64,000 bases of DNA from Leptoclinus maculatus (GCA_032191485.1 JAVDOI010000009.1:20014343-20078342); one strand, 5' to 3'; shown: positions 48,325 through 59,198, numbered from the stretch's first letter. Numbers and translations are program-made. Notes: a model not told the origin generated them from the sequence alone.

Positions 48325-49118
48325 ATATTTACCAGTGGCGGGCCTTGCATTTCATACCTGGGCCTTCACTGCTGAAATACCACCTAATAACCTCATGATG
48401 GCGCCACAGCTATGGTTATTATTCGTTTCTAGGGCTGTAATAATATACGTATTCGTATTAAACCGTTCGGTACGAGGCTTACAAACCGAACAATACGTTT
48501 GAATAATACTAGTGCATTTGGAAAATGCAGAAGCTTAAATTGTAGGAAATATAATGTTTTCTGCGCTCACTAGGAGACAACGGGCTGTGTGACCTCTGAA
48601 CCGGAACAAAAAAAAACATAACAAAAAACAGCTGGGGCTCCGCAAGTGTTCTGAGAGGCTAGGCTAACTAGCTTCACGGGAAAACAAAAGCAGCAACACG
48701 CATTCTGCTACACAATCAAGGGCCATTGAGATATTAGATGTAAAAAAAACAAACGCAGTTGACTTACCAAATGCTGATCACATCCTCCTTTCTTTGTTGA
48801 CAAAGAGTTTAATCCCACGGTTAAATCCCAACTCACAAATCCGTTTCTCCTCCAATTTCAGCCATTGAGTGTTAAAAAACAAAGGTACAAAAATGTATAA
48901 TCTACACTCTACTTAAAACAAGCTGCACTGGAAGCAGAGCAACTGAGGAAGACAGTAGCTGTGCAATGAGAAAATAAGATAATGGGAAAAATATTTTTAT
49001 AAATTATGATACATGTAGTGTATTTAAGAAAAATTATAAAATAGCTATAACTTTGTGATTCTGTTTAGGCCAGCAGAGAAGGCTTTGCAGGCCCTGACGG
49101 CCCGCCACTGATAGTTAC
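48325..49118 (-). mobile_element. hAT element (TTF family), internally deleted copy, 778 bp
   Basis: The ends CAGTGGCGGGCC (48,333) and GGCCCGCCACTG (49,110) are exact 12-bp inverted repeats. The flanks ATATTTAC (48,325-48,332) and ATAGTTAC (49,111-49,118) are an 8-bp target-site duplication with one change. Read on the minus strand it carries the family's 5' region, including the ATGGCTGAAATT start-codon context matching 50,305, but almost none of the transposase gene. It also contains a fragment of another hAT family at 48,430. Confidence 0.92.
48430..48690 (+). mobile_element. Nested hAT fragment (TAGGG(G)TGTAAC family), left end
   Basis: TAGGGCTGTAATAATATACG, CGTATTCGTATTAAACCGTT and CGAACAATACGTTTGAATAA match the left end of the complete element at 50,484. 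The following CTAGTGCATTTGGAAAATGC matches the inverse of 52,100-52,120. It is nested inside the 48,333 hAT copy at the same site (next to GTTATTATTCGTTTC) as the nested copy at 52,221. Confidence 0.8.
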
Positions 49119-49149
49119 TCATTTCCACTCTTCAAATTTGCATTCTCTC

Positions 49150-49214
49150 CTACTTTGTGCTGCACTACAATTTCCCTAGGGATGAATAAAGTTCTTATCT
49201 TGTCTCATCTTATC
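49150..49214 (+). mobile_element. LINE-type 3' tail
   Basis: CAATTTCCCTAGGGATGAAT AAAG is followed by a degenerate (TTATC/TCATC) array. It resembles the TTTCCCC..GGGATCAATAAAG tail of fish LINEs. Confidence 0.55.
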
Positions 49215-49562
49215 TGTTTCTGAACCAAATCTGTTTTTAAACCCTTATCTGTCTGAGTTTATGTATCCTCACTTCTTCAATAGATTCTGATCTATTCTGT
49301 TCCTGTCTGCCAGTATTGTCTGATATTGAGTGAATTTGATTACATGTTATATGCTGCACCTGAACCAGAAGATGTGCATTGTGGATCACATTACTTGTTA
49401 CAGTGTTTATTCATTGCGGTTTGTCTAAGTGTGTGTTTGTCATGTCCTGTTCCATCGCTGGGTTCTTCATAATTTAGCAGTGCAGGTCTCCATGCCAGTG
49501 ACCTGACAATGAATAAGACATGGCTGCCAGGACCTCTCTCTCCTTTGATTCAGCCAGCCTTT

Positions 49563-49582
49563 CTCTCTCTCTCTCTCTCTCT
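49563..49582. repeat. (TC)10 microsatellite
   Basis: A perfect CT tract. Confidence 0.95.
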
Positions 49583-50304
49583 CAGTATATTCTCCCAGTA
49601 TACACAGCATGTCTTAGTGTTCCCATCTCTACTCCAGTCTCACATTTTCCATTTCTGTCTCTGCTTCAGCCTCTTATTGTTGATATCTAGTGGTGGGCCG
49701 TCAGGGCCAGCAAAGCCTTCTCTGCTGGCCTAAACAGAATCACAAAATTATAGCTATTTTATACTTTAATACTTTTCCATAAATACACTACATGTAATCT
49801 AATTATTTTTCCAATTAGCTCATTTTCTCATTGCACAGCTACTGTCTTCCTCTGTTGCTCTGCTTCCAGCCTGCAGCGCTGCTTCCAGCACAGCTTGTTT
49901 TAAGTAGAGCTTTTATCCAATCAGATTTCACCTCTATGTCTCTATGTAAGGAGAGAGGCCTGAGGCCCACTAGGAAGCCTTTGCAGTTTAAGTAAATGGG
50001 GACGATATTGTTGATTGTCATAGTCTTCAACCAATCAGATTTTTTGTTTGACATGTTGGGCGTATTCTTTGACGTGCCAGAGCTACCAAGGTAGCCTACA
50101 AGTACGTCAGCATTAACGTGCGGTGTGATTGGTCAGTGGGCTAGCGTGACTGTTGTGACGCTGAAGCAGCTAGCAGAAGTTAGTAGTAGTAAGAGTTCAA
50201 GTTGAAAGATATGTAAGAAGTTATGACATTGACATGACATTTTTAGCATTTTGCTTGGTATAGATTCTTTTTTTTTTTACCTAGCTTTGTTTTTTTAACA
50301 CTCA

Positions 50305-50475
50305 ATGGCTGAAGGAGGAGAAACGGATTTCTCAAGGACATTTCAGGAAAAACTGGACATCGTAAGAACGGGCCGGACAACCCCACAGCTAGCAGCCCTG
50401 ACCCAGCCAGGAAAAGGATTTGTACGAACGGTATTCCTGGCTGACAGCTTCGGAGAAGCGTTGCACATTTTATGG
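50305..50475 (+). pseudogene. hAT transposase N-terminus (TTF family)
   Basis: ATG at 50,305 opens MAEGGETDFSRTFQEKLDIV followed by RTGRTTPQLAALTQPGKGF. This is the style of the N-terminal segment of TTF-type hAT transposases, just before the zinc finger. After KGF the reading shifts by one, and the other frame gives YERYSWLTASEKRCTFYG, which should follow. A short deletion or frameshift therefore lies at about 50,417-50,425. The gene is then cut by the nested element at 50,484. Confidence 0.75.
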
Positions 50476-51177
50476 CTAAGAATTAGGGGTGTAACGATAC
50501 GCGTATTCGTATTGAACCGTTCGGTACGGGGCTCACGGTTCGGTACGCATTACGAACCGAACAATACGTTTGAATAATATTAAATTGCTTTTGAAAAATA
50601 AAATATAGCTGAAATTGGTGGAGCCACTCCGCTCAAACATGGCAACCCACCCGACGTAACGTGCTGTCCTTCCCTGATTCGCCACGTTCATATCACGTGA
50701 CCGTTCCCGGATGTTCACAAACAACAACAGTCTTGATTACCGATTGACTACCAGGTTAATTCCATATGAACAACTGATTAGAGGCGTTGTTGACCGTATT
50801 GTCTTTATTCTCCCCGTATTGTCTAAACTCTCCCCGCAGCGTTTAAGTATCTGTTCCCTCCTGATTCAAACAGGGCTAAAGGTATATCCCTACTCTGTAG
50901 TGATAAACCAGGCTGTACCAATATGCTTAATGCTATTGAGCCCCGTGACACTACTCCTTCACCAGCCCATTTCTCCAGACCATAATTCCTGCTTTGTAAA
51001 AGAAAACAAAAGCCCAAACAGAGAATCAAATCAGACACGCCCCTTTGAGAGTCTCACCAGGGAGGATTTGGCATTTCTGCTTTTTTGCTGTATTGAAAAC
51101 GTACCGAGCCGTGGCACCACTGTATCGTATTGAACCGAACCGAGAATTTTGTGAACCGTTACACCCCTACTAAGAAT
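50476..51177 (+). mobile_element. Nested hAT element, 686 bp, perfect 8-bp TSD
   Basis: The element at 50,484-51,169 starts TAGGGGTGTAAC and ends GTTACACCCCTA, a perfect 12-bp inverted repeat. Its subterminal halves are rich in GAACCGTTCGGTACG-type words. It is flanked by CTAAGAAT at 50,476-50,483 and 51,170-51,177. The related sequence at 40.9 kb has one uninterrupted CTGGGAAT at this position, so the pre-insertion state can be read directly. There is no transposase; it is non-autonomous. Positions 50,662-50,809 resemble 9,653-9,794. Confidence 0.96.
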
Positions 51178-51381
51178 GCGTTTTATTTGCAACTGAGCGT
51201 CTTGGTGTTTGGAGCTGTTTGGAGCTACGCTAACCTGAGGTGGCTAACCAAGGCAGCAACATGACACCATAGCACGACAGGACACTTACAAGCTACGGTG
51301 CTTTTGAAAACTTTTGCTGAGACCCGAGTGGATCTACAACTCAACGAACACGTTCACAGGAGGACCTCTGTCTGGAACTGA
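51170..51381 (+). pseudogene. hAT transposase continuation after the nested insertion
   Basis: The sequence continues the transposase frame interrupted at 50,483 and aligns with 40,923-41,133. It carries a 12-bp duplication (TTTGGAGCTGTTTGGAGCTA), loss of a few codons and a CGA-to-TGA change in GCAACATGACAC. It was therefore already broken or has decayed more than the 40.9 kb copy. It ends at the same TGA as that copy. Confidence 0.75.
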
Positions 51382-51786
51382 ACCGCACCGATGTTCTGTA
51401 CATCTGTATTAAACTCATCATTAACAAAGAAAGGAGGATGGACTTTGTCTTTAAGTGAACAGCAGCTTTGGTAAGTGAAATGCTTTTGTGTTTTTGCATC
51501 TGCAGTAGCGTTACTACTGTGTTCATTTGTCTATGGTGTCGTTTTTATGATATGGTTAATATTGTTCCCTCTGATGTGAGTAATATTTGAATGGCTCGTG
51601 CTCTTCAGTGTGCAATGGAATACGTGTTTTAGCGCCCCAGAGTTGCTGGATTGATGTGTCATGCTTTGTTGTCATATAAATATATGTGACTGGTTCTTGT
51701 GAGTTTGTTCTTGTCATTGTGTTAATTACGTTGATTTTGACGATATGCATTGTCCGTTAATGACGAAGCATCCCGTCATGCGCGGG

Positions 51787-52221
51787 GTTAGGGTCGGACA
51801 TTTGATTCTCTGTTTGGGGTTTTGTTTTGTTTAACAAAACAAGAATTATGGTCTGGAGAAATGGGGATTGTGTGGCGATTGCTTTAGCCCTGTTTGAATC
51901 AGTAGGGAACAGCTAAACGCTGCGGGGAGAGTTTGTAGCGCGTTGGTTGTCCTGCTAAGCTAGTTTAGCGCAGCCTCCCGGAAACACGCGCCTCACCAGG
52001 GTACAATGTTTTGTTTCCGGGGTCAAGAGTGTCTCTTACGTGGTGGGTTGCCAGTTTGAGCAAAGTCCTCCGAAAACATTATATTTCCCACAATTTAAGC
52101 TTCTGCATTTTCCAAATGCACTAGTATTATTATTATTATTAGTATTATTATAACGTATTGTTTGGTTCGTAAGCCTCGTAACGAACGGTTTAATATGAAT
52201 ACGTGTATTGTTACACCCCTA
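51787..52221 (-). mobile_element. Truncated hAT (TAGGGGTGTAAC family), minus strand
   Basis: It ends TGTTACACCCCTA at 52,221. Its inner part, read in reverse, matches the inner part of 50,810-51,040 (CTCTCCCCGCAGCGTTTA, TTTCTCCAGACCATAATTC). The other terminus is missing. An (ATT)n tract lies at 52,127-52,150. It interrupts the TTF-family element next to GAAACAAAAAATAACC. Confidence 0.8.
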
Positions 52222-52332
52222 GAAACAAAAAATAACCGTAGCTATGGCGTCATAATGAGGTTATTAGGAGGTGGCTCAACTGTAGTAGGACAGCACAGAA
52301 GGCCATGGTATAAAATGCACGGCCTGCCACTG

Positions 52333-53379
52333 TTATCATTCTGTGAACACTATACATACTATTAATACGTTCTAAACTAGTAATGCTAATTCTTAATGAC
52401 TTAAACTTTGTCATTGTCTGATGATTACATACTTGATGACACAACATGATGCTTCCCTTAAATAGCTGCAGTACTGTTTTTTTCAAATACTGTCTGTTAT
52501 GGCTTTATACTTCTTTATACTTTTTTCTTCGTTGATAATTTACTTCCATCCTTCCATTTCACTTTGCTGCAATAATTGTAAAGGACTGTAAATCATCTGC
52601 ACAATAAAGACAGTAGAAATAAAATAAAAATTCAGAAAGACATCAAATACTACGTTATGTTTTGTGTTTCATTTTTTGTACTCACTTCTCCTCTCATGTC
52701 AGATCACTGCACTTCCTGCCTTCAGTTTTAATTGTCTGCCCACCCTAATTAGTTTCACCTAGCCCTGCAGTCACCTGACCTCCTGCTCATCTGTTTTCAC
52801 CAATTATTCATTCACAAGGGCCCAGTCCCAATGTCACCTGGTAAACGGTATCACGTTACCATGACAATGTCAAAAAACATTATGTACAACTGTGGTTATT
52901 TATTTTGACTTTTGACTTCCTGATTTGAACGTCTTCCAGGCTTGCATTTGGAGAGGAGAGGTAATTGTCAATTAATATATTTACTAGTTTTTGTCAAAAC
53001 GACAAAATTAAATGTTTGATGAATAAATCTGTGTAGTATAATCTCTGTTTACATTCCTCTGATTTCATGTGTTTTTATGTTTCATCTTTAATCCGTAATG
53101 TCTGTGAGTGTGGAGATTGGGAATGGGCCTAAGTATTCCAGCTCAGTTCCTTTGTTCTTCTCAGTTAGTCTTCGTCTTGGTTTTCCTGTTAGCTACCAGC
53201 TGTACCTGAAAGGCATTCATGTAATTAAAGTATCTTAATCGTGTCTGTCTGTCTCTGTCCTTTCTTGCCTGCTCTTTAAACAGACACGTTATTAGTAGTT
53301 TGCATCAGTTCGACACAGAATTGTATCATCTTCCAGCTCATTGTTTTGATTTAGTCTCGGCGCATTCAATTTAATTTTC
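52333..53379. other. Unassigned non-coding sequence
   Basis: No gene was seen. The 52,690-53,270 part is C/T-rich and may be an old LTR or other repeat without a second copy here. Confidence 0.4.
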
Positions 53380-53660
53380 AGCCTGCTGCGGGAACAAACT
53401 GCTACCTGCTCAGCAGACAGACACAGTTAGCAACTAGCTGTTGAACATAATGGAGCATTTACCAGTAAAAGAGACAGACATTTTCCTCAGGAGTTGTTGG
53501 AGACCAAACCAGAGCTAACCCCGTGAATACACAGTAGGTCCTACAGAAACACAACTGTCCAGCTGTGAATGATAATGTTCGCTGTGTCTGGATTTATAGA
53601 TAAGCAACTGGTTTCAAACAAGTTCACCACATCAGCTTAAAAGGTGATGAAATGTCAATG
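53380..53660 (+). repeat. Interspersed repeat family G
   Basis: GCTACCTGCTCAGCAGACAG, TTAGCAACTAGCTGTTGAAC, TCAGGAGTTGTTGGAGACCA and CAACTGGTTTCAAACAAGTT appear in the order I remember from a frequent teleost dispersed repeat. There is only one copy in this window. Confidence 0.5.
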
Positions 53661-53964
53661 TTGTATTATTGCAGGTGTCGGGTTCTCCCACAGTGTTTGT
53701 TTGTATCAGTAGTTTGTGTAACAATGACAGTAAACCAGAACTGAACTATGAATAGTTCTAGCTTATTTCTTATTCATTTGTCAAACTGTTAAGTTATATT
53801 TTTAGAAGTATTTTAAATTAAATGGTTAAAAATTATGATTAGTTATTTAAGTAATACACATTTGAAACTAATGACAGCTTTTATGGAATAACTTCGTAGA
53901 TCAACTGCTTCAGTCTCTTCACTAGACTGAAGACTGTAAATGCATGTGTGGTGTTTTCCCACAG

Positions 53965-54273
53965 GAGCTGCTCGTCCTCGTACTGCGTATTGGTCTAGTT
54001 GTTCAGTCGATGTCCAGTTCGTTCTGGACACCACTGCTGCTATTAAACACCCAGGTTGTGACTCCAGGGAAGAGAATGATCCACTATCATCTTGGCTGGC
54101 TGCAGGGGATCAGCTGCTTCCCTGCTTCATTCATGGCAACATGGAGACTCACTTTCAGTCTATGATTTGTTTATCTCAGCAGTGTAATCTGAAGAAGACC
54201 TTAACCAGAGCATGCCCAACAGCTGGACAATGCTTTATGGACTTCCTTCTATCATCACATAACATCACTGACG
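53965..54273 (+). CDS. Candidate single exon, 103 codons, phase 1-1, unknown protein
   Basis: The pyrimidine tract and acceptor GTGTTTTCCCACAG end at 53,964. An open stretch of 309 bp follows and a donor G|GTAATG starts at 54,274. If these sites are used, the exon begins after the first base of a codon and ends after the first base of a codon. It is therefore symmetric phase 1-1, the class common for extracellular modules. The predicted residues include TAYWSSCSVDVQFVLDTTAA, GCDSREENDPLSSWLAAGDQ, LLPCFI, CLSQQCNLKKTLTRACPTAG, QCFMDF and an NIT glycosylation site. It has seven Cys in about 100 residues, no transmembrane segment and no stop. I do not recognise the domain. It is GC-richer than its surroundings. 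It may be a true exon, an exonised or fossil piece, or chance. No flanking exons were found. Confidence 0.3.
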
Positions 54274-54587
54274 GTAATGTGTTATCTCACACGGTAAATA
54301 TGTCTCAGTGCACACTGACATACGTAGGTTTGATTCCTGGCCACTATGTGGATGTTATCTCCATATGACAATATGTCTTAGTATTCATGCAGTCCCATCT
54401 GCTCCGTCTGTGAGACAGAGAGCAGCTGAATCCAGGTCAAAGATCTAAATCATTGTTGATTCTACTCAGATTATTTGTTTAACACAGAGAAACATGATAA
54501 ATAAACAGGGGACCTTCCACCAATCGCTGTCATTTCAATCACTGCTTTGTTGCAGCATGAGATACAGTCACTTGAAGGAGCTGGTTC

Positions 54588-54900
54588 TAGGGATGGGCGA
54601 TATGGCAAAAAATATATCAGGATTCTTTTCAGGCAGGATGGTTTGTTTTTAAGACTATTTTGCAAGTTACTAAACAGTACAACCAAACTACTTCCTAAAA
54701 AAATAGTTAAAAACAGCAACAAAACAACTCTCAAAATTCTGTTCTCAAATGTAACACTTTAAAGTCTATTTAAATATTCATCAGCTACTTTTTGAAATCA
54801 ATATGAAACTATTTAAAAAGAAAATACGTGCTGGTTTGCCTGCTACTCCAGTATTTTTCATCTTTCAAAACAGTGGTTTTCACTAAAACATCACAAAAGG
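54588..54900 (+). mobile_element. hAT-like left end (TAGGGATGGGCGATATGGC)
   Basis: The start TAGGGATGGGCGATATGGCA is a familiar hAT MITE terminus in fish. The interior is AT-rich, and no right end was found within the next kilobase. Confidence 0.55.
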
Positions 54901-54997
54901 CCAAAATGCCTCCCAGGTTACCATATTGCTGACAAGCAATGTAGCAATTAAAAAGCAATTAAAATTATTTTTTTTGTAAATGGAGTCCAGCATAGTT

Positions 54998-55115
54998 CCT
55001 AGGTGGCTGTAACCACAAGGTTAGTGGTACGATCCCCGGCTCCTACTATCCTACTGCTCCTGAATGCTTCATGTCATGTATGTATATGACAATTCTAATG
55101 AAGTTGAAGCGCTCA
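54998..55115 (+). mobile_element. tRNA-derived SINE fragment
   Basis: ACCACAAGGTTAGTGGTACG followed by ATCCCCGGCTCCT matches the B-box region (GGTTCGATCCC) and following bases of tRNA-derived fish SINEs. One box position is mutated. The tail region GAAGTTGAAGCGCTCAC resembles an AAGCGCTTTG-type 3' end. The A box is not convincing. Confidence 0.6.
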
Positions 55116-55430
55116 CTCCACATAAAACACACTGCAGCTACATCAGATCACTTCCTGCAAACTTCATGGAGAGCAATACGGAATACACAGTTTTTTTTTT
55201 TTATCAATATCAGTATTCACTTTTTTCTAAAATAATTCAGCGAGGAGAGGGGAAATCATGGTATCTCATCACATTGCTATACATCTTTAATAAACTGACA
55301 GCCAGAGCATTACATTGTTTCTATCTGAAACCAATCATTCCATAAAAAAAATAAAATCTGTACAAAACAGAATGCTGTGCAACTGTTTTTTCAAAGTACA
55401 CATTTGTGAATGTCTTGCCAATGCAGAAGT

Positions 55431-55900
55431 CCTTAAAGCTGCATTCTATCTAGTGTCCACCAGGGGGCGACTCCTCTGGTTGTATAGAAGTCTATGAGAA
55501 AATGACTCTACTTCTCTCTTGATTTATTACCTCAGTAAACATTGTAAACATGAGTTTATGGTCTCAATCTTTAGTTTCAAGTCTTCTTCAATACAGCATG
55601 ATGTTCATTTCGTAAATTATGGTCCATTTAGAGTCAAACAGACCATAAAGCAGGGTATGCTTTAGGGCGGGCTTACTGTGATTGACAGGTCTCTACTACG
55701 GCGTTGTCTGGTCCGGGAGTGTTTTCATCTCACAACTTTAACCCTTTCACAGTGTGTTTTGACTTCATCATAATTGTAACATTTTGGTCGCCTAAAAATG
55801 TCTTAGCTTCACCCTCTCGTGTCATGTCTGAAACAAGATGGTGAAAGCCAAAAATGTAGATGTGAAAATGGTTACAACAATGTCACAATGCCAAACTTGT
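55431..55900 (+). repeat. Interspersed repeat family B, copy 3 (plus)
   Basis: It starts CTTAAAGCTGCATTCTATCT, continues CACCAGGGGGCGACTCCTCT and runs through the common blocks to AAACAAGATGGTGAAAGCCA. It is the copy closest to the apparent consensus. Confidence 0.85.
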
Positions 55901-57283
55901 TTTGGAATGTTTTTTTGAGGAGTAATGGCCTCCATAAAGCCTATCAGACAATTTTATTTATTGCCAGAATATTTTGAATGGCTGACACAACACTGACTGG
56001 AACCTTTGTGCCCTACACACAGAGCTCTATACAGACAGCCATCTCCCTTTGGTTGTTCTACTGCTGCTCCATCTGTGGTGTCAGAGCCTTATGACTTCAG
56101 GGTTCACTGCCTGAATCACTTCTACAACAGGAAATTAATAGGAAAGCGCTCCTGCATTTATATTAATAACTTTATCAGTATTCACAAATCACTGCAGCCA
56201 TCTCTCATCCATCTAAAAATGTGTAATTTGCATCATGGATGTGCTCTGGATGTCGACAGAAGCTATAGCCATTCAATGATTCAATTACATTTTTATTTTA
56301 CTTTTGCTTGACTTTCCTTGTTTTTACCGTCAACTTAAATTATGGAACAATGCATACACACACAATCAGAAACTGAGTTCATTCATTGTGAAGTAAAAAA
56401 GGATGTGTTGAGAAACTTCAGTTTTACTTTTGTGATATACTTATTTGACTTTGAGCACTTGGCCGCTTTTGTGCATGTAGCTAGGTTTTCTTTTTCAATT
56501 CAAACAGTCATTCTACATGATCCTACATTTCTCAGTGACACTTGAACACTGGTAAGCGTGAGGTGTGCATATACTGTATGTAAATAACAGTTTTTTTCAT
56601 TGTAATTAATCCACAAAAAAAAAAAAACTGTAAACATGAATATTGGAATTAAAACTTGTGATTCTACCTTACTCAGTGACACTTTGAATACTGTTAAGCG
56701 TGCTCACCTATGATACTGCACATATGCATGATGCATAATATTAAATGTAAATGTGTTTTTTGTCTTTATTTGGAAATGGGCTGAAACATACAAGAACTGT
56801 GGCATGATCCTTAAACCACTGTGACTGTCAAATAATATAAAGGAAGCTTAACTGTAAATCCAGTTATTGCATGTTTATATTTCCAGTTATTATTGCCTTT
56901 TTTAAGCACAGCATCTACATTAATAAGACATTAAATGTATAATATAAACTAATTGCACGTATAAAACAGTGTTAGTAGACAGAAGGATTTAATGATTGTT
57001 TGTTCACAATGTTGTACTCTATGATGTCTTTTTGAGATTCCTTTATTTACCAGACCAGCTCTATTGAAGAGAAAATAAAAGAGAAACCCTGAACCATAAA
57101 CCATAAAGAGACTTTGTATAACTCCAGTGTTTCTTATGTAATCACCCTGTGAATACATCCTGCTTGATAAGGCTGCCAGAGAATTTCAGTCCATGGTCAG
57201 GCTGGGATCACCTGGATAATCCTTCCCATGGCCAAAATCCAAATGAATCAGGTTGTTTTACTTAAGCAGCCCAAGCAGCTGCA
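55901..57283. other. Unique AT-rich sequence with a local direct repeat
   Basis: Segments at about 56,525-56,600 and 56,665-56,740 share TCAGTGACACTTGAACACTG-like and TAAGCGTG words, suggesting an old duplication of about 140 bp spacing. No gene recognised. Confidence 0.5.
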
Positions 57284-57796
57284 CCTGGGGCGTAAATATA
57301 GACGGGGCCCGTAAGGCGGGGGGGCCCTAGAGAAAGCGGCCCTACCACAATGGGATGGATGAAGGGGAGGCTCTTGTGAGTGATTCATTTTTCCAGCTCC
57401 GACATACTTCTGTGTTGAAGAAGACCGTATGTTAAATTTAACATGGTGCCATTCATTATTGATGCCCTCAAAGAGGCAAACCCAACTCAAATAGTTAAAA
57501 CAGTCAATCTATAACAATATGATATGCTTATTATACATAAAATCTATATGTACTATCTATATGTTTTCACTATATGTTTTCATATACAGATATGCAAAAA
57601 TTATTACTGGGTAATATGTATGTTGCTGTTGTCCAATCTCCAGTCTCTATTCGATCATGTGATTAGATGATACGATATACGGTGGCTCGTTTAGGCGCAA
57701 ATCTGTCAAGAATGACAAGCTGAGCACATCTGCAAGCCGATTGAGCATCATGCCTTTTAAACATAGAAGCGACAGCAGGGAACTGAAACCCGTCGT
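57284..57796 (+). repeat. Repeat family H, copy 1 (hAT-like)
   Basis: CTGGGGCGTAAATATAGACG, AACATGGTGCCATTCATTAT, AATATGTATGTTGCTGTTGT and GATCATGTGATTAGATGA align in order with 60,578-60,980. The start resembles the CAGGGGCGTA... terminus of a hAT group. No matching right terminus was found. Confidence 0.65.
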
Positions 57797-59091
57797 AATA
57801 GCAACGCACTGGAGCCTTCCAAAAAGACTCTTGTCTCATCTAGTGAGAGAACACAGAGCTGATAAAAATATAAAAATAAGACCATGGTCATGTTCGTCTC
57901 CGATAATGTAATAATTCAAAAGGATAAACATCACTGACTTAAAATGGCCGTTATGCTCAAGGTATCATGGTGAAAGGACTCCTTGTTCCTCTGTTGTGAT
58001 CATAATAATTACAATGATTGATCAATTACATCAACTATATGTAACTAATATTAGTAACTTAAATAAATAATCTGTGATTAATTAGAGAATGCAATAATTA
58101 CACGTCAGGGCTGAATAAATAGTTACCGGATCAATTCATTTCAAAACAGTATCGACATCCTGTGAGGTGGAACACATTCGATAGTCTGTGATGTTTCATT
58201 TATTACTTTCATTTCAGCCAATTTACAATCTGAACTGAAAACAGCAAGTGCTCTTTTTGGATTACAAAGACAGGGCTTTGTTTTTGTCTGGAGTAATACC
58301 ACAGTTCTGGTGTAGCAATCTTAAAATGCAAGAGTCAAACCCAGAGATGCAGGAAAAAAAATGACTTCCATATCCATCTAATGTTTACCCACAGAAATCA
58401 ATTATAGGTGCAGACCAGCATTCATCTATCATTTTATAATTAACTCAGAATTGAAACGTTTCTGCCTTGAAGTGTGGCAAACCTTCCGTTACAGACCTAT
58501 TGTTCCTGCACGTCCCTCAACATAAACAGCAGCCACAGAATACTCATGTGATTAACAGACGAGTCTTCACCAAACATCTTCAAACCTGCAACCACACATT
58601 CATCCAAGTGCCTTTGAGCGACTCGTTGTCTCTTTACAACTACTCACACCCGTAACATGTTAACACCCTGAAAGCAGTCCGCCTGGCTTCATTCACTGCC
58701 ACCGTCCATCCTGCCATCGTGCCCTGGAGCAACAAACTCAACTTAGTTGCGATTGAAACAGTAGTATTAACAAATACAATTAAATAAATGAATACAAAAT
58801 ATAAAAATCGAACTTATCTAACAACAAGAAATCTGGCTTCATTTAAAAGTCCATGTTGGAAAGCAGTCACCCCGCCGCAGTACCCTGAGGCAACATTTAT
58901 TCACTTTTATAATTCAATTATTTTCTTGGGTGAAGACATTCATTTGATAAAACAGCTGACTTGATGAAGACAATACCACTATTGAATGAAAACCGTGTTG
59001 ATTGGCTCACCTGCTCTGTCCTTCATCACAGCTGTCTTTGCTGTGTGTTTATCCTGCTGTGTATAACATGTTTATTACACACAAACACTGG
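57797..59091. other. Unique non-coding sequence
   Basis: Nothing recognised. Confidence 0.5.
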
Positions 59092-59198
59092 TTTGGTGGC
59101 CTTGGGGTTCATGATGCTGACCTTTAACTGCAGCGTCACTAGTTCGAGACCTTTGTATCATCCCTTCTCTCCGTAATGAAGGCAAAAAATCCCCCAGT
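59092..59198 (+). mobile_element. tRNA-derived SINE
   Basis: TGGTGGCCTTGGGGTTCATG (A-box region), GATGCTGACCTTTAACTGCA, GCGTCACTAGTTCGAGACC (B box at 59,141-59,151) and then TTTGTATCATCCCTTCTCTC form the head and first tail bases of a fish tRNA-derived SINE. Both boxes carry substitutions and the copy is cut by the hAT at 59,200. Confidence 0.7.

Larger units (their letters stand above)
49688..52332 (+). mobile_element. hAT element (TTF family), longest copy, with nested insertions
   Basis: The left end TAGTGGTGGGCCGTCAGGGC (49,688) matches the family's CAGTGGCGGGCCGTCAGGGC end seen inverted at 49,091-49,110. The right end GGCCTGCCACTG stops at 52,332. Between them lie the 5' region, a transposase start at 50,305, a nested hAT at 50,484-51,169, more transposase, and a second nested hAT fragment at 51,787-52,221. 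Removing both gives about 1.5 kb, so the original gene is already internally deleted. The flanks TTGATATC and TTATCATT do not form a convincing TSD. The ends may have decayed or the two halves may come from different insertions. Confidence 0.78.

Noticed and set aside
41305..51750. Two near-identical minus-strand frames (41,305-41,496 and 51,556-51,750)
   Set aside because: They are similar only because they lie in two copies of the same hAT element; they run opposite to the transposase and have no domain.
49680..52340. Target-site duplication for the longest TTF-family hAT copy
   Set aside because: TTGATATC and TTATCATT match at only four of eight positions, so no TSD is claimed.
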